From Streptomyces eurythermus (GTDB lineage: Bacteria; Actinomycetota; Actinomycetes; Streptomycetales; Streptomycetaceae): 64,000 nt of DNA. This document shows, piece by piece, positions 40,701 through 49,734 of this stretch (its first letter is position 1; each line of letters opens with the position of its first letter). The position numbers were made by a program, and so were the translations under genes. Under the pieces are notes generated by a model. The model was not told where the DNA came from, searched no databases, and saw only the letters and a list, made by a program, of their open reading frames with translations. Location: contig NZ_BMSK01000005.1 of NCBI RefSeq assembly GCF_014649115.1, positions 124,001 to 188,000 on the forward strand. The letters run 5' to 3'.

Positions 40701-41908
40701 GCGGTGAACCCTACGTGGTCGGCCTGGCTCTCCTCCGTGGGGCGCGGTGCCGGTACCTGGTGGCCGGCACCCCGGGCGAGCCGCCCCCGCGCGCGTGCCG
40801 CCAGGTCGCCGAGCCGGCGCAGGAAGGACGTCGGCAGGAACACCGCGTCGGCGGCGATCATCGCCAGCGAGAAGAACGGCAGGCCGAGGACGACCGCGAT
40901 CACCGCGTGCTCGGCCATCATCACCACCAGCAGGACGTTCTTGACCCGCCGGTTGAACAGGGTGAACGGGAAGGCGACCTGCACCATGACCGTTCCGTAG
41001 GCCGCGATCATCATGATCGTGCCGCTGGAGGACATCAGGTCCGCGAGCCCCGGCCAGGGCGAGAAGTAGTCCAGGTGGAGCGGGTAGTAGACGGCGGTGC
41101 CGTCCTGCCAGCGCGAGCCCTGGACCTTGTACCAGCCGGCCGTGGCGTAGATCAGGCAGGCCTCGGCCATGATGACGGCCAGGGCGCCGTTGTGCAGGAC
41201 GTTGGCGACGACGTCCAGCAGGATCCGGGGCTCCCTCAAGGCCGCCCGGCGCTCGACGGCCCACCACAGGCCGAGTCCCGCCCAGGCCGTCCACAGCAGC
41301 GCCGGGATCAGCCAGCCGTTGTCGAACCGCCCGGTCAGCGTCGCCGTGCCGAGCGCCAGGCCGAGCACCGCCCACAGCACCGGTCCCACCACGTCGGCGG
41401 GCACTCGCTCGCCACGCGCGCGTGCCGCCGCCGCGCGTGCCGCGCGGCGGGTGTCGAGGGACCACACCTGGCCGCAGCGTGTGAACACCAGGTAGATCGA
41501 CATCAGATGCAGGACGTTGTCGCCGCCGTCGCCGACGAAGACGCTGCGGTTCTGCAGCGACAGCACGCCCACCATGAACAGCAGGGAGGAGGTCCGGGTG
41601 CGCCAGCCGAGCACCAGGGCCGCGGAAGCGAGGACGGCCAGCGCGTAGCAGATCTCGAACCAGAGCCGCCCGTCGGACCACAGCAGCGCCGTGAAGGCGT
41701 GGTTGTCGGCGGTCAGCTGCTTGGCGAGGTTCCAGCCCCACGGTCCGGAGGGACCGTACAGCTCCTGGCGGTGGGGGAACTCGCGCAGCAGGAACAGCAG
41801 CCAGGTCCCGGCGAACCCGATCCGGATGACGGCGCTCTGGTACGGCCCGAGGGCCGCGCCGGTGACCTGGGCGACACCCCGCGACAGCGTCAGGGAGAGA
41901 CGGTTCAC
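40697..41908 (-). CDS. HTTM domain membrane protein (403 aa)
   Basis: A multi-helix membrane protein with about eight or more hydrophobic segments, related to the vitamin K-dependent gamma-carboxylase membrane region (HTTM). A typical segment is AVIRIGFAGTWLLFLLREFPHRQELYGPSG near the N-terminus. ATAGWYKVQGSRWQDGTAVYYPL is the conserved loop. The C-terminal tail is Arg-rich. The usual soluble carboxylase part is absent. GTG 41908 overlaps the DUF5819 stop as GTGA. The DUF5819-HTTM pair is recurrent in actinobacteria, which suggests a two-part membrane complex of unknown role. Confidence 0.85.
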   Translation of the reverse strand: MNRLSLTLSRGVAQVTGAALGPYQSAVIRIGFAGTWLLFLLREFPHRQELYGPSGPWGWNLAKQLTADNHAFTALLWSDGRLWFEICYALAVLASAALVLGWRTRTSSLLFMVGVLSLQNRSVFVGDGGDNVLHLMSIYLVFTRCGQVWSLDTRRAARAAAARARGERVPADVVGPVLWAVLGLALGTATLTGRFDNGWLIPALLWTAWAGLGLWWAVERRAALREPRILLDVVANVLHNGALAVIMAEACLIYATAGWYKVQGSRWQDGTAVYYPLHLDYFSPWPGLADLMSSSGTIMMIAAYGTVMVQVAFPFTLFNRRVKNVLLVVMMAEHAVIAVVLGLPFFSLAMIAADAVFLPTSFLRRLGDLAARARGRLARGAGHQVPAPRPTEESQADHVGFTA

Positions 41909-42783
41909 CGCACGCCTCCCGCGGCCTCGTCGGACGTCACGGACCACCAGGGCAGCAGGCGGTAGACGGGTTTGTCGGGCACGCGTTCACGGCTCCAGGG
42001 CGGCGGCTGCACATTGGTGGTGCGGGAACGGACCTGCACGCGCTGGATCACGCCTTCCCGGCTCATCGGATCGCTCCGGTACAGGCGCATCACCACGATC
42101 CGGCGCAGGTACTGCTCGGACAGCGCGCCGCGCATACCGACGGCGCGGTTGTCGGCGCCGTGCGTGGCGGCGAAGAAGTCCCAGGCCCGGCGCAGCTCGT
42201 TCTGCTGGGTGTGGCTCGGCGCCGGATTGCCGTCGATGGCGGCGCCGTCCTGGGCGGACAGGTCGGTCCACGCGGTGGTGAGCAGCCCCCCGTCGCGCAT
42301 CCGCACCTCGGCGCGGACCTGTACGGCGATGTTCTGCTGGAGCGGGTTCGGGGCGAACAGCTTCCAGTTCTGCTCGAACTCGGGGTAGACCCACTCCTCT
42401 ATCGCCTTGCCGTGCTGCTTCGTCACGGTGTTGGAGGGCGCGAGGCTGAGAAACACCATCACCAGATGCACACAGGCGGCAACGGCGATCACTGCGAGCG
42501 CCAACGCGGCGACGACCTGGTACGGGAGGGAGAGGGCGGCCACGCCGGTACGGGGCCGGGGCGCGCTCTGCCCTGCACCCGGCCCGGCCTCGGGCGCGGC
42601 GACCGCGGTACGGGGATCAATACCGGTGACACCGGCGCGGGACTCGGGCCAGGACACGGGGGTACGGGGCTCGGGCGTGGCGGCCGGTGGCGGGGCCGGG
42701 TGTGGTGGCTGTTCCGGGAGACGCGTCCCGGCCGGCCCGTCGGGAGCCTGCGGTTCCCGCGAGTCCTCGTCGTACGCGTCCAT
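41905..42783 (-). CDS. DUF5819 family membrane protein (292 aa)
   Basis: The N-terminal about 85 residues are Pro/Ala/Glu-rich and disordered. One membrane helix follows ([23 protein letters not shown], about 90-113). An external domain of about 180 residues then carries [21 protein letters not shown] and [12 protein letters not shown]. The motif WxLFxPxP at the membrane exit is the family hallmark. The start is at ATG 42783 ([11 protein letters not shown]). It leads the DUF5819-HTTM-TrmH operon, transcribed away from paaA. Confidence 0.85.
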   Translation of the reverse strand: MDAYDEDSREPQAPDGPAGTRLPEQPPHPAPPPAATPEPRTPVSWPESRAGVTGIDPRTAVAAPEAGPGAGQSAPRPRTGVAALSLPYQVVAALALAVIAVAACVHLVMVFLSLAPSNTVTKQHGKAIEEWVYPEFEQNWKLFAPNPLQQNIAVQVRAEVRMRDGGLLTTAWTDLSAQDGAAIDGNPAPSHTQQNELRRAWDFFAATHGADNRAVGMRGALSEQYLRRIVVMRLYRSDPMSREGVIQRVQVRSRTTNVQPPPWSRERVPDKPVYRLLPWWSVTSDEAAGGVR

Positions 42784-43217
42784 TGTGTCCCGTCCCCCGT
42801 TTCGGCTCATTCTCGTTCGGCCCGGTCGTTCCGCTCGGTGTCGTCCGCCCGGCGTCGGCCGGGCGGGGGCAGCCGTCGGCGCCGGGTTCGTCACAGGCGC
42901 CGCATGCCGCACGAGCGCCACCTCTCGGCGCCCGCACGGAACGGTACTCAGCCGGGGGCACCGGGCGCAGCCCCGGGTACGAACCGAGACGTGGCCCACG
43001 CCACGGAACACCACGCGGGAACGCGGCGGTCACGGCTCCGGCGCTACGGCCGAGGCGGCGACCGAGTACTCCCGGCCACCGTCACCGCTCCTGCCCACCC
43101 GGCCTTCGCCCCGCCGTCCCCCCGCCGAGTCGCGCCCCGCGCCAGTCCCTCCCGACGCCCTCTCCCTCCTCCCGCCCATCCCCTCCCGGACCAGCCCGCC
43201 TCCCGCCTCCCCGCACG

Positions 43218-43249
43218 TTGTCCACAGGTCGCCGCGGGAGTTTTCCACA
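43218..43249 (+). promoter_or_regulatory. Two direct DnaA-box-like 9-mers upstream of paaA
   Basis: TTGTCCACA (43218-43226) is a perfect DnaA box. TTTTCCACA (43241-43249) has one mismatch, 23 bp further on the same strand. Both lie 48-80 bp before the PaaR-type operator. Confidence 0.65.
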
Positions 43250-43296
43250 GCGGTTGACACCCCGTGGCGGCCCGGCACACCATGGATTGCGCACGG

Positions 43297-43310
43297 ACCG
43301 AACGATCGGT
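43297..43310. promoter_or_regulatory. PaaR-type operator 3 (paaABCDE)
   Basis: ACCGAACGATCGGT matches ACCGNNCGNNCGGT perfectly, 55 bp upstream of the paaA ATG. Confidence 0.82.
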
Positions 43311-43364
43311 CGGGCCGGGCCGGAAGGACAGTGTTCACCGCAGAGCCGAGGTCAGGGGGACCGC

Positions 43365-44377
<1,013 letters not shown>

Positions 44378-44381
<4 letters not shown>

Positions 44382-44665
44382 GCACCACCGACTGGCCCCT
44401 GTGGGAGGTCTTCGTCCGCTCCCGGCGCGGCCTGTCCCACACCCACGCCGGCAGCCTGCACGCGCCCGACGCCGAGCTCGCCCTGCGCAACGCCCGCGAT
44501 CTGTACACCCGGCGCGGCGAGGGCGTCTCCATCTGGGTCGTCCCGGCCGCCGCCATCACCGCCTCCTCGCCGGACGAGAAGGACCCCTTCTTCGAGCCGG
44601 CCGCCGACAAGCCCTACCGGCACCCGACCTTCTACGAGATCCCGGAAGGGGTGAAGCACCTGTGA
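44378..44665 (+). CDS. paaB: Phenylacetyl-CoA epoxidase subunit PaaB (95 aa)
   Basis: A small bridging subunit of the epoxidase. It has [41 protein letters not shown] and [27 protein letters not shown], both family hallmarks. The size fits (about 95). The ATG overlaps the paaA stop by ATGA. Confidence 0.95.
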
Positions 44666-45393
44666 CCGCCACCGGCCCCGCCACCGTCCCGGTGACCGCC
44701 GCGCTCGCCCTCGGCGACGACGCCCTGGTGCTCTCCCACCGCCTCGGGGAATGGGCAGGACACGCCCCCGTCCTGGAGGAGGAGGTCGCCCTCGCCAACA
44801 TCGCCCTGGATCTGCTCGGTCAGGCCCGGGTGCTGCTGTCGCTGGCCGGTGACGAGGACGAACTGGCCTATCTGCGCGAGGAACGGGCCTTTCGCAACCT
44901 CCAGCTGGTGGAGCAGCCGAACGGCGACTTCGCGCACACCATCGCCCGCCAGCTGTACTTCTCCACGTACCAGCACCTCCTCTACGCCGACCTGGCCGCG
45001 GGCGACGGCCCGTTCGCGCCACTGGCCGCGAAGGCGGTGAAGGAGGTCGCCTACCACCGTGACCACGCCGAGCAGTGGACGCTCCGGCTGGGCGACGGCA
45101 CGGAGACCAGCCATGAGCGGATGGCCCGGGCGTGCGCCGCGCTGTGGCGGTACACCGGGGAGATGTTCCAGCCGGTGGAGGGCCTGGCCGCCGACTGGGC
45201 GCGGCTGGAGGAGCGATGGCTGGAGTCCGTCACCGACGTGCTGACCCGTGCCACCCTCGCCCTCCCCGAGGGGCCGCGCACCGGTGCCTGGTCGGCGGGG
45301 GCCGGCCGGCAGGGCCTGCACACCGAGCCGTTCGGCCGGATGCTCGCCGAGATGCAGCACCTGCACCGCAGCCACCCGGGGGCGACATGGTGA
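44662..45393 (+). CDS. paaC: Phenylacetyl-CoA epoxidase subunit PaaC (243 aa)
   Basis: The structural ferritin-like partner of PaaA. Characteristic segments are LGDDALVLSHRLGEWAGHAPVLEEEVALANIALDLLGQAR, EERAFRNLQLVEQPNGDFAHTIARQLYFSTYQHLLY and EVAYHRDHAEQWTLRLGDGT. PaaC keeps the four-helix fold but not a working diiron site. GTG 44662 overlaps the paaB stop as GTGA. The stop overlaps the paaD start by 7 nt. Confidence 0.94.
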   Translation: MTATGPATVPVTAALALGDDALVLSHRLGEWAGHAPVLEEEVALANIALDLLGQARVLLSLAGDEDELAYLREERAFRNLQLVEQPNGDFAHTIARQLYFSTYQHLLYADLAAGDGPFAPLAAKAVKEVAYHRDHAEQWTLRLGDGTETSHERMARACAALWRYTGEMFQPVEGLAADWARLEERWLESVTDVLTRATLALPEGPRTGAWSAGAGRQGLHTEPFGRMLAEMQHLHRSHPGATW

Positions 45394-45974
45394 CCGGCAC
45401 CGCCCTGGAGGCGGAACTGCTGGAGCTGGCCGGGACGGTTCCCGACCCCGAGTTGCCCGTGCTCACGCTGCGGGAGCTGGGCGTGCTCCGCGCGGTGCGC
45501 GTCCACGGCACGGACGCGGTGGAGGTCGATCTCACCCCCACCTACACCGGCTGCCCCGCCATCGAGGCGATGAGCGTCGACATAGAGCGGGTGCTGCGTG
45601 CCCACGGCATGCGCGAGGTCACCGTCCGCACGGTGCTCAGCCCCGCCTGGTCGACCGACGACATCACTCCCGAAGGGCGCGAGAAACTCCGCGAGTTCGG
45701 CATCGCTCCGCCCCGGACCCGGCGGGCCGCCGGCCCGGTCCCGCTGCCCCTGGGCCCGACCCGCACACGGCCCACGGCCCCGAACGCCACCACGGCCACG
45801 GACGCGGGCACGAGCGCGGCCCCGTACCCGGAGCCCCGCACCGAACCGGTCCGCTGCCCGCACTGCGGTTCGGCCGACACCGAGCTGCTGAGCCGGTTCT
45901 CCTCGACCGCGTGCAAGGCGCTGCGCCGGTGCCTGGGCTGCCGCGAACCGTTCGACCACTTCAAGGAGTTGTGA
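45387..45974 (+). CDS. paaD: Phenylacetate degradation protein PaaD (195 aa)
   Basis: The N-terminal about 95 residues are an MIP18/DUF59-like domain (VPDPELPVLTLRELGVLRAV, TPTYTGCPAIEAMSVDIE with the conserved Cys), thought to help iron-sulfur assembly for PaaE. A Pro/Thr/Ala-rich linker leads to a C-terminal zinc-ribbon-like part with paired CPHC and CLGC. GTG 45390 is an alternative start to ATG 45387. The stop overlaps the paaE start by one base. Confidence 0.92.
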   Translation: MVTGTALEAELLELAGTVPDPELPVLTLRELGVLRAVRVHGTDAVEVDLTPTYTGCPAIEAMSVDIERVLRAHGMREVTVRTVLSPAWSTDDITPEGREKLREFGIAPPRTRRAAGPVPLPLGPTRTRPTAPNATTATDAGTSAAPYPEPRTEPVRCPHCGSADTELLSRFSSTACKALRRCLGCREPFDHFKEL

Positions 45975-47038
45975 TGGCGCGCTTCCACCCGCTCCCGGTG
46001 GCCGCGGTCGACCGGCTCACGGACGACTCCGTCGCCCTGACCCTCTCCGTCCCGCCGGAACTGCGCGAACAGTACCGGCACGCGCCCGGCCAGCACCTCA
46101 CGCTGCGCCGCCGGGTGGACGGCACGGAGATCCGCCGCACCTACTCGATCTGCTCCCCCGCCCCCGGCCCGGCCGGCGAGGGGCCGGCCACCCTGCGGGT
46201 GGGGGTGCGGCTGGTGGAGGGAGGGGCCTTCTCCACGTACGCGCTGAAGGAGATCAACGTCGGGGACGAGCTGGACGTGATGACCCCGGCGGGCCGCTTC
46301 ACGCTGGAACCGGCTCCGGGGTGGTACGCGGCGGTGGTCGGCGGCAGCGGCATCACCCCGGTGCTGTCCATCGTCGCCACGCTGCTGGCCCGCGAACCGC
46401 GGGCCCGGTTCTGTCTGATACGCAGCGACCGGACGGCCGCCTCGACGATGTTCCTCGAGGAGGTCGCCGACCTGAAGGACCGCTATCCCGAGCGGCTTCA
46501 GCTGGTGACCGTGCTCTCCCGGGAGGAACAGCAGGCGGGCCTGCCCTCGGGCCGGCTCGACCGGGAACGGCTCACGGGGCTGCTGCCCGCGCTGGTGCCG
46601 GTGGCCGAGGTGGCGGGCTGGTTCCTGTGCGGCCCGTACGGGCTGGTGGAGGGCGCCGAGCGGGCCCTGCGCGACCTGGGGGTGGCACGGGACCGGATCC
46701 ACCAGGAGATCTTCCACGTGGACGCGGGCTCGGCCCCCGCGGCGACAGCGGCGGCTCCCACGCACAGCACCGTCACCGCGCGGCTGGACGGGCGCGGCGG
46801 CACCTGGCCGGTGCGGGAGGGCGAGTCGCTGCTGGAGACGGTGCTGCGCAACCGGCCCGACGCGCCCTACGCCTGCAAGGGCGGGGTCTGCGGGACATGC
46901 CGGGCCTTCCTGGTCGCGGGCGAGGTGCGCATGGACCGCAACTTCGCGCTGGAGACGGAGGAGACGGAGGCCGGATATGTGCTGGCCTGCCAGTCACATC
47001 CGCTGACGGAAAGGGTGGAGCTGGACTTCGACCGCTGA
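45974..47038 (+). CDS. paaE: Phenylacetyl-CoA epoxidase reductase PaaE (354 aa)
   Basis: The electron supplier of the epoxidase. The FAD-binding domain has RRTYSICSPAPG near residue 54. The NAD(P)-binding domain has VVGGSGITPVLSI near 118 and WFLCGPYGLVE. The C-terminal plant-type 2Fe-2S domain has the Cys cluster CKGGVCGTC and a final Cys in YVLACQSHP. AAGGAG precedes ATG 45974. It is the last gene of paaABCDE. paaF, paaG, paaJ and paaK are not in the window, so later steps and CoA activation need genes elsewhere. Confidence 0.95.
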   Translation: MARFHPLPVAAVDRLTDDSVALTLSVPPELREQYRHAPGQHLTLRRRVDGTEIRRTYSICSPAPGPAGEGPATLRVGVRLVEGGAFSTYALKEINVGDELDVMTPAGRFTLEPAPGWYAAVVGGSGITPVLSIVATLLAREPRARFCLIRSDRTAASTMFLEEVADLKDRYPERLQLVTVLSREEQQAGLPSGRLDRERLTGLLPALVPVAEVAGWFLCGPYGLVEGAERALRDLGVARDRIHQEIFHVDAGSAPAATAAAPTHSTVTARLDGRGGTWPVREGESLLETVLRNRPDAPYACKGGVCGTCRAFLVAGEVRMDRNFALETEETEAGYVLACQSHPLTERVELDFDR

Positions 47039-47159
47039 CCCGCCGGAGCCACCGGCGAGCGCGACGCCCTTGCCCCGCTCTCGCGGCCGCCGTCCCGCCT
47101 GCTGCCGTACCGCCCGTTCCGCCGTCCCGACCGCTCGCGTACCGCCCGTTCCCTTCTCC

Positions 47160-47173
47160 TAGAACCTGTTCTA
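47160..47173. promoter_or_regulatory. KstR-like palindrome
   Basis: TAGAAC-CT-GTTCTA is a perfect 6-2-6 palindrome matching TNNAACNNGTTNNA, the operator pattern of the steroid-catabolism repressor KstR of mycobacteria and rhodococci. It lies 46 bp before the acyl-CoA dehydrogenase start. Confidence 0.6.
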
Positions 47174-47176
47174 TCT

Positions 47177-47189
47177 TGACGGACCGTCA
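47177..47189. promoter_or_regulatory. Second palindrome before the acyl-CoA dehydrogenase
   Basis: TGACGG-A-CCGTCA is a perfect 6-1-6 palindrome, and a third half-site TGACGG follows at 47192-47197. It may be a second TetR-type operator or part of the promoter. Confidence 0.5.
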
Positions 47190-47218
47190 GATGACGGTAC
47201 CCGCCGGGAGGACAGGCC

Positions 47219-48361
47219 GTGGACTTCACCTTCACCGAGGAGCAGCAGGCGGCGGCCGAGGCGGCGCGGGGGGTGTTCGCCGGGGTGGCGCCGGACGCGG
47301 TGCCCAGTCCGGCACTCACCACCGGTGCCGTGGCCGAGGGCCTGGACCGGGCGCTGTGGTCCCGGCTCGCCGAGGCGGATCTGCTGGGTCTGCTGTCGGC
47401 CGAGGCGTACGGCGGAGCGGGGCTGGACGCCATCGCGCTGTGCCTGGTGCTGCGCGAGGCGGGCAGGGTGCTGGCGCGGGTGCCGCTGCTGGAGCACAGC
47501 GCCGCCATGGCGGCCGTGCAGCGCCACGGCGGTCCGGAACAGGCGGAACGGCTGCTGGCCCGGGCGGGGCGGGGCGAGCTCGTGCTGACCGTCGCGGCGA
47601 ACGGGCGCACCGGCCACGATCCGGCCGAGCCGGCCGTCGTCGCGCGGCGGGACGGGCGGGCGTGGCTGCTGGACGGGGTGCAGACGGCGGTGCCGTGGGC
47701 GTTCGACGCGGACCTGACCGTCGTGCCGGCGCACCTCGGGAGTGCGGGTGGCGAGCGGACCGTGCTGGCGCTGGTGCCGCGTGGGGCGGACGGGCTGGAG
47801 GCGGCCGAGCAGGTCTCCACCAGCGGTGAGCGGCTGGCCGAGCTGCGGCTGCGGTCGGTCCGGGTCGGACCGGAGGAGGTGATCGAGGCCGAGGGCGCCT
47901 GGGAGTGGCTGCACGCGCTGCTGGTGACCGGGACGTGCGCGCTGGCGCTCGGGCTGGGCGAGCGGGTGCTGCGGATGACCGGCGAGTACACCGGCAGGCG
48001 GGAGCAGTTCGGGTACCCGATCGCGACGTTCCAGGCGGTGGCCGTGCAGGCCGCGGACCGGTACATCGACCTGCGCGCCATGGAGGTCACCCTCTGGCAG
48101 GCCGCCTGGCGGATCGCCTCCGGGGCGCCGGGGGCGCTGCCCGCCGCCGGGGATGTCGCCGTGGCCAGGATCTGGGCGGCGGAGGGGGTGCGGCGGGTGG
48201 TGCAGACGGCACAGCACCTGCACGGCGGCTTCGGCGCGGACACCGACTACCCGCTGCACCGCTACCACGCCTGGGCCAAGCACCTGGAACTGGCGCTCGG
48301 CCCCGCGGCGGCGTACGAGGAGCGGCTCGGGGACCTGCTGGCCACCCATCCGCTCGGCTGA
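47219..48361 (+). CDS. Acyl-CoA dehydrogenase (380 aa)
   Basis: A standard-length member with MDFTFTEEQQAAAEAARG at the start, the middle domain, and C-terminal FAD-contact motifs GRREQFGYPIATFQAV and QTAQHLHGGFGADTDYPLHRY. The middle-domain FAD signature is weak (RTGHDPAEPAVVARRDGRAW). Together with the KstR-like operator this suggests the FadE class used in steroid side-chain breakdown, where two different subunits often pair. No partner subunit is adjacent. GTG 47219 follows GGGAGGA with an 8-nt gap. It is 180 nt after paaE with its own promoter region. Confidence 0.88.
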   Translation: MDFTFTEEQQAAAEAARGVFAGVAPDAVPSPALTTGAVAEGLDRALWSRLAEADLLGLLSAEAYGGAGLDAIALCLVLREAGRVLARVPLLEHSAAMAAVQRHGGPEQAERLLARAGRGELVLTVAANGRTGHDPAEPAVVARRDGRAWLLDGVQTAVPWAFDADLTVVPAHLGSAGGERTVLALVPRGADGLEAAEQVSTSGERLAELRLRSVRVGPEEVIEAEGAWEWLHALLVTGTCALALGLGERVLRMTGEYTGRREQFGYPIATFQAVAVQAADRYIDLRAMEVTLWQAAWRIASGAPGALPAAGDVAVARIWAAEGVRRVVQTAQHLHGGFGADTDYPLHRYHAWAKHLELALGPAAAYEERLGDLLATHPLG

Positions 48362-48403
48362 CGGAAGGCTCCCGCCGAAGGACGGCCGGCCCCTGATGGA
48401 CGG

Positions 48404-48751
48404 CTAGACGACGAAGCCCGGCGTGCCGTCGTCGGTGACGACCGGGCGGCCGGCCCGCTGCCAGTCCTGCATGCCGCCGTCGACGTTCACCGCGTCGAGG
48501 CCCTGCTGGACCAGGTACATGGTGACCTGGGCCGAGCGGCCTCCCGAGCGGCAGATGACGTGGACGCGGCCGTCCTGCGGGGCGGCCTCGGTCAGCTCAC
48601 CGTAGCGGGCCACGAAATCGCTGAGAGGGATGTGCAGCGCCCCCTGGGCGTGGCCCGCCTGCCACTCGTCGTCCTCGCGGACATCCAGCAGAAAGGCACC
48701 GTCCTTGACGTCCGTCACCTGGACCGTGGGCACACCAGCTCCGAAATTCAT
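48404..48751 (-). CDS. Rhodanese-like domain protein (115 aa)
   Basis: A single rhodanese domain with catalytic Cys67 in VICRSGGRSAQ, preceded by FLLDVREDDEWQAGHAQGALHIPL. The six-residue active loop CRSGGR is of the thiosulfate:cyanide sulfurtransferase-like type (GlpE/YgaP). It is probably cytoplasmic sulfur transfer, partner unknown. The start is at ATG 48751. It is convergent with the acyl-CoA dehydrogenase. Confidence 0.92.
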   Translation of the reverse strand: MNFGAGVPTVQVTDVKDGAFLLDVREDDEWQAGHAQGALHIPLSDFVARYGELTEAAPQDGRVHVICRSGGRSAQVTMYLVQQGLDAVNVDGGMQDWQRAGRPVVTDDGTPGFVV

Positions 48752-48777
48752 GGCTCCGACGCTACCCGAAGCCCGGC

Positions 48778-49590
48778 TCAGCCCTGTCCCAGCAGCCCGG
48801 CCAGTTCCGCCTCCCGCTGGGCGATGTCGGCGTGCAGCCGGCCGGCGATCTCGTCGAGCAGTCCGTCGGGGTCGTCCGGGGCGAGCCGGAGCAGCCCGGC
48901 GATCGCGCCCTCCTCCAGCTCGCGGGCGACGAGGGTGATCAGTTCCTTGCGCTGGGCGAGCCATTCGAGGCGGGCGTACAGCTCCTCGGCGGGGCTCGGC
49001 CGGCGTTCGGGCGGCACCGGACCGGCGGCCCATTCGGCGGCCAGCTCCGTGAGCAGAGTCTCGTCGCCCCGGGCGTAGGCGGCGTTGACCCGGCTGAGGA
49101 ACTCCTCGCGCCGCTTGCGCTCCGCTTCCTCCTGGGCCAGGTCGGGGTGGGCCTTGCGGGCGAGGTCGCGGTAGAGCTTGCGGGCCCGCTCGCTGGGGCG
49201 CACCCGCTGCGGGGGCCGTACCGGCTGGCCGGTGAGCATGGCGGTGGCCTCCGGGAACAGGCCGTCGCCGTCCATCCAGCCGTGCAGCAGCTCCTCCACG
49301 TCCGGGAGCGGCAGCACCCGGGCACGGGCCTCGGCGGCGCGGCGGACGTCCTCGGGGTCGCCGGTGCGGGCGGCCCGCGCCTCGGCGATCCGCGCGTCGA
49401 GTTCCTCGATCCGGGCGTACAGCGGGCCGAGCCGCTGGTCGTGCAGGCGGGAGAAGTTCTCCACCTCGACGCGGAACGTCTCCACGGCGATCTCGTACTC
49501 GATCAGCGCCTGCTCGGCGGCCCGGACGGCCTGTTCCAGCCGCTCCTCGGGGCGCGGCGCCTGGGACTGGCCGGCTTCGGGGGAGGTCAC
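48778..49590 (-). CDS. J-domain protein (270 aa)
   Basis: The N-terminal about 85 residues are a helical, coiled-coil-like segment (ALIEYEIAVETFRVEVENFSRLHDQ). Residues about 140-190 form a J-domain-like unit with the HPD motif in YRDLARKAHPDLAQ, so it may stimulate an Hsp70 (DnaK) ATPase. The C-terminal helical part ends GLLGQG. GTG 49590 (VTSPEAGQSQ) is chosen over ATG 49686, which adds a Pro/Arg-rich stretch of no value. It lies 26 nt upstream of the rhodanese gene on the same strand, so the two are probably one transcript. Confidence 0.8.
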   Translation of the reverse strand: MTSPEAGQSQAPRPEERLEQAVRAAEQALIEYEIAVETFRVEVENFSRLHDQRLGPLYARIEELDARIAEARAARTGDPEDVRRAAEARARVLPLPDVEELLHGWMDGDGLFPEATAMLTGQPVRPPQRVRPSERARKLYRDLARKAHPDLAQEEAERKRREEFLSRVNAAYARGDETLLTELAAEWAAGPVPPERRPSPAEELYARLEWLAQRKELITLVARELEEGAIAGLLRLAPDDPDGLLDEIAGRLHADIAQREAELAGLLGQG

Positions 49591-49734
49591 GCGTTCAGCG
49601 TAGCGCTCCGCCGGGCCCGGCCCAGGCGTGGCGCCGGGCTCTCGGCGGCCGGCCCGGACGGACGCGGGTGGGTGGAAGGGCCGCACTCGCCCGGGTGCTC
49701 GTCCGTGCGTGCGGAACGAGGACGAGGACGAGGC

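Larger units (their letters stand above)
42784..43364. other. 581-bp intergenic region between DUF5819 and paaA
   Basis: No credible gene. From about 43080 to 43213 the plus strand is strongly pyrimidine-rich (C-runs with few A/G). DnaA-box-like 9-mers (43218-43249) and the PaaR-type operator (43297-43310) follow. AGGGGGA at 43354-43360 is the paaA ribosome binding site. Confidence 0.55.
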
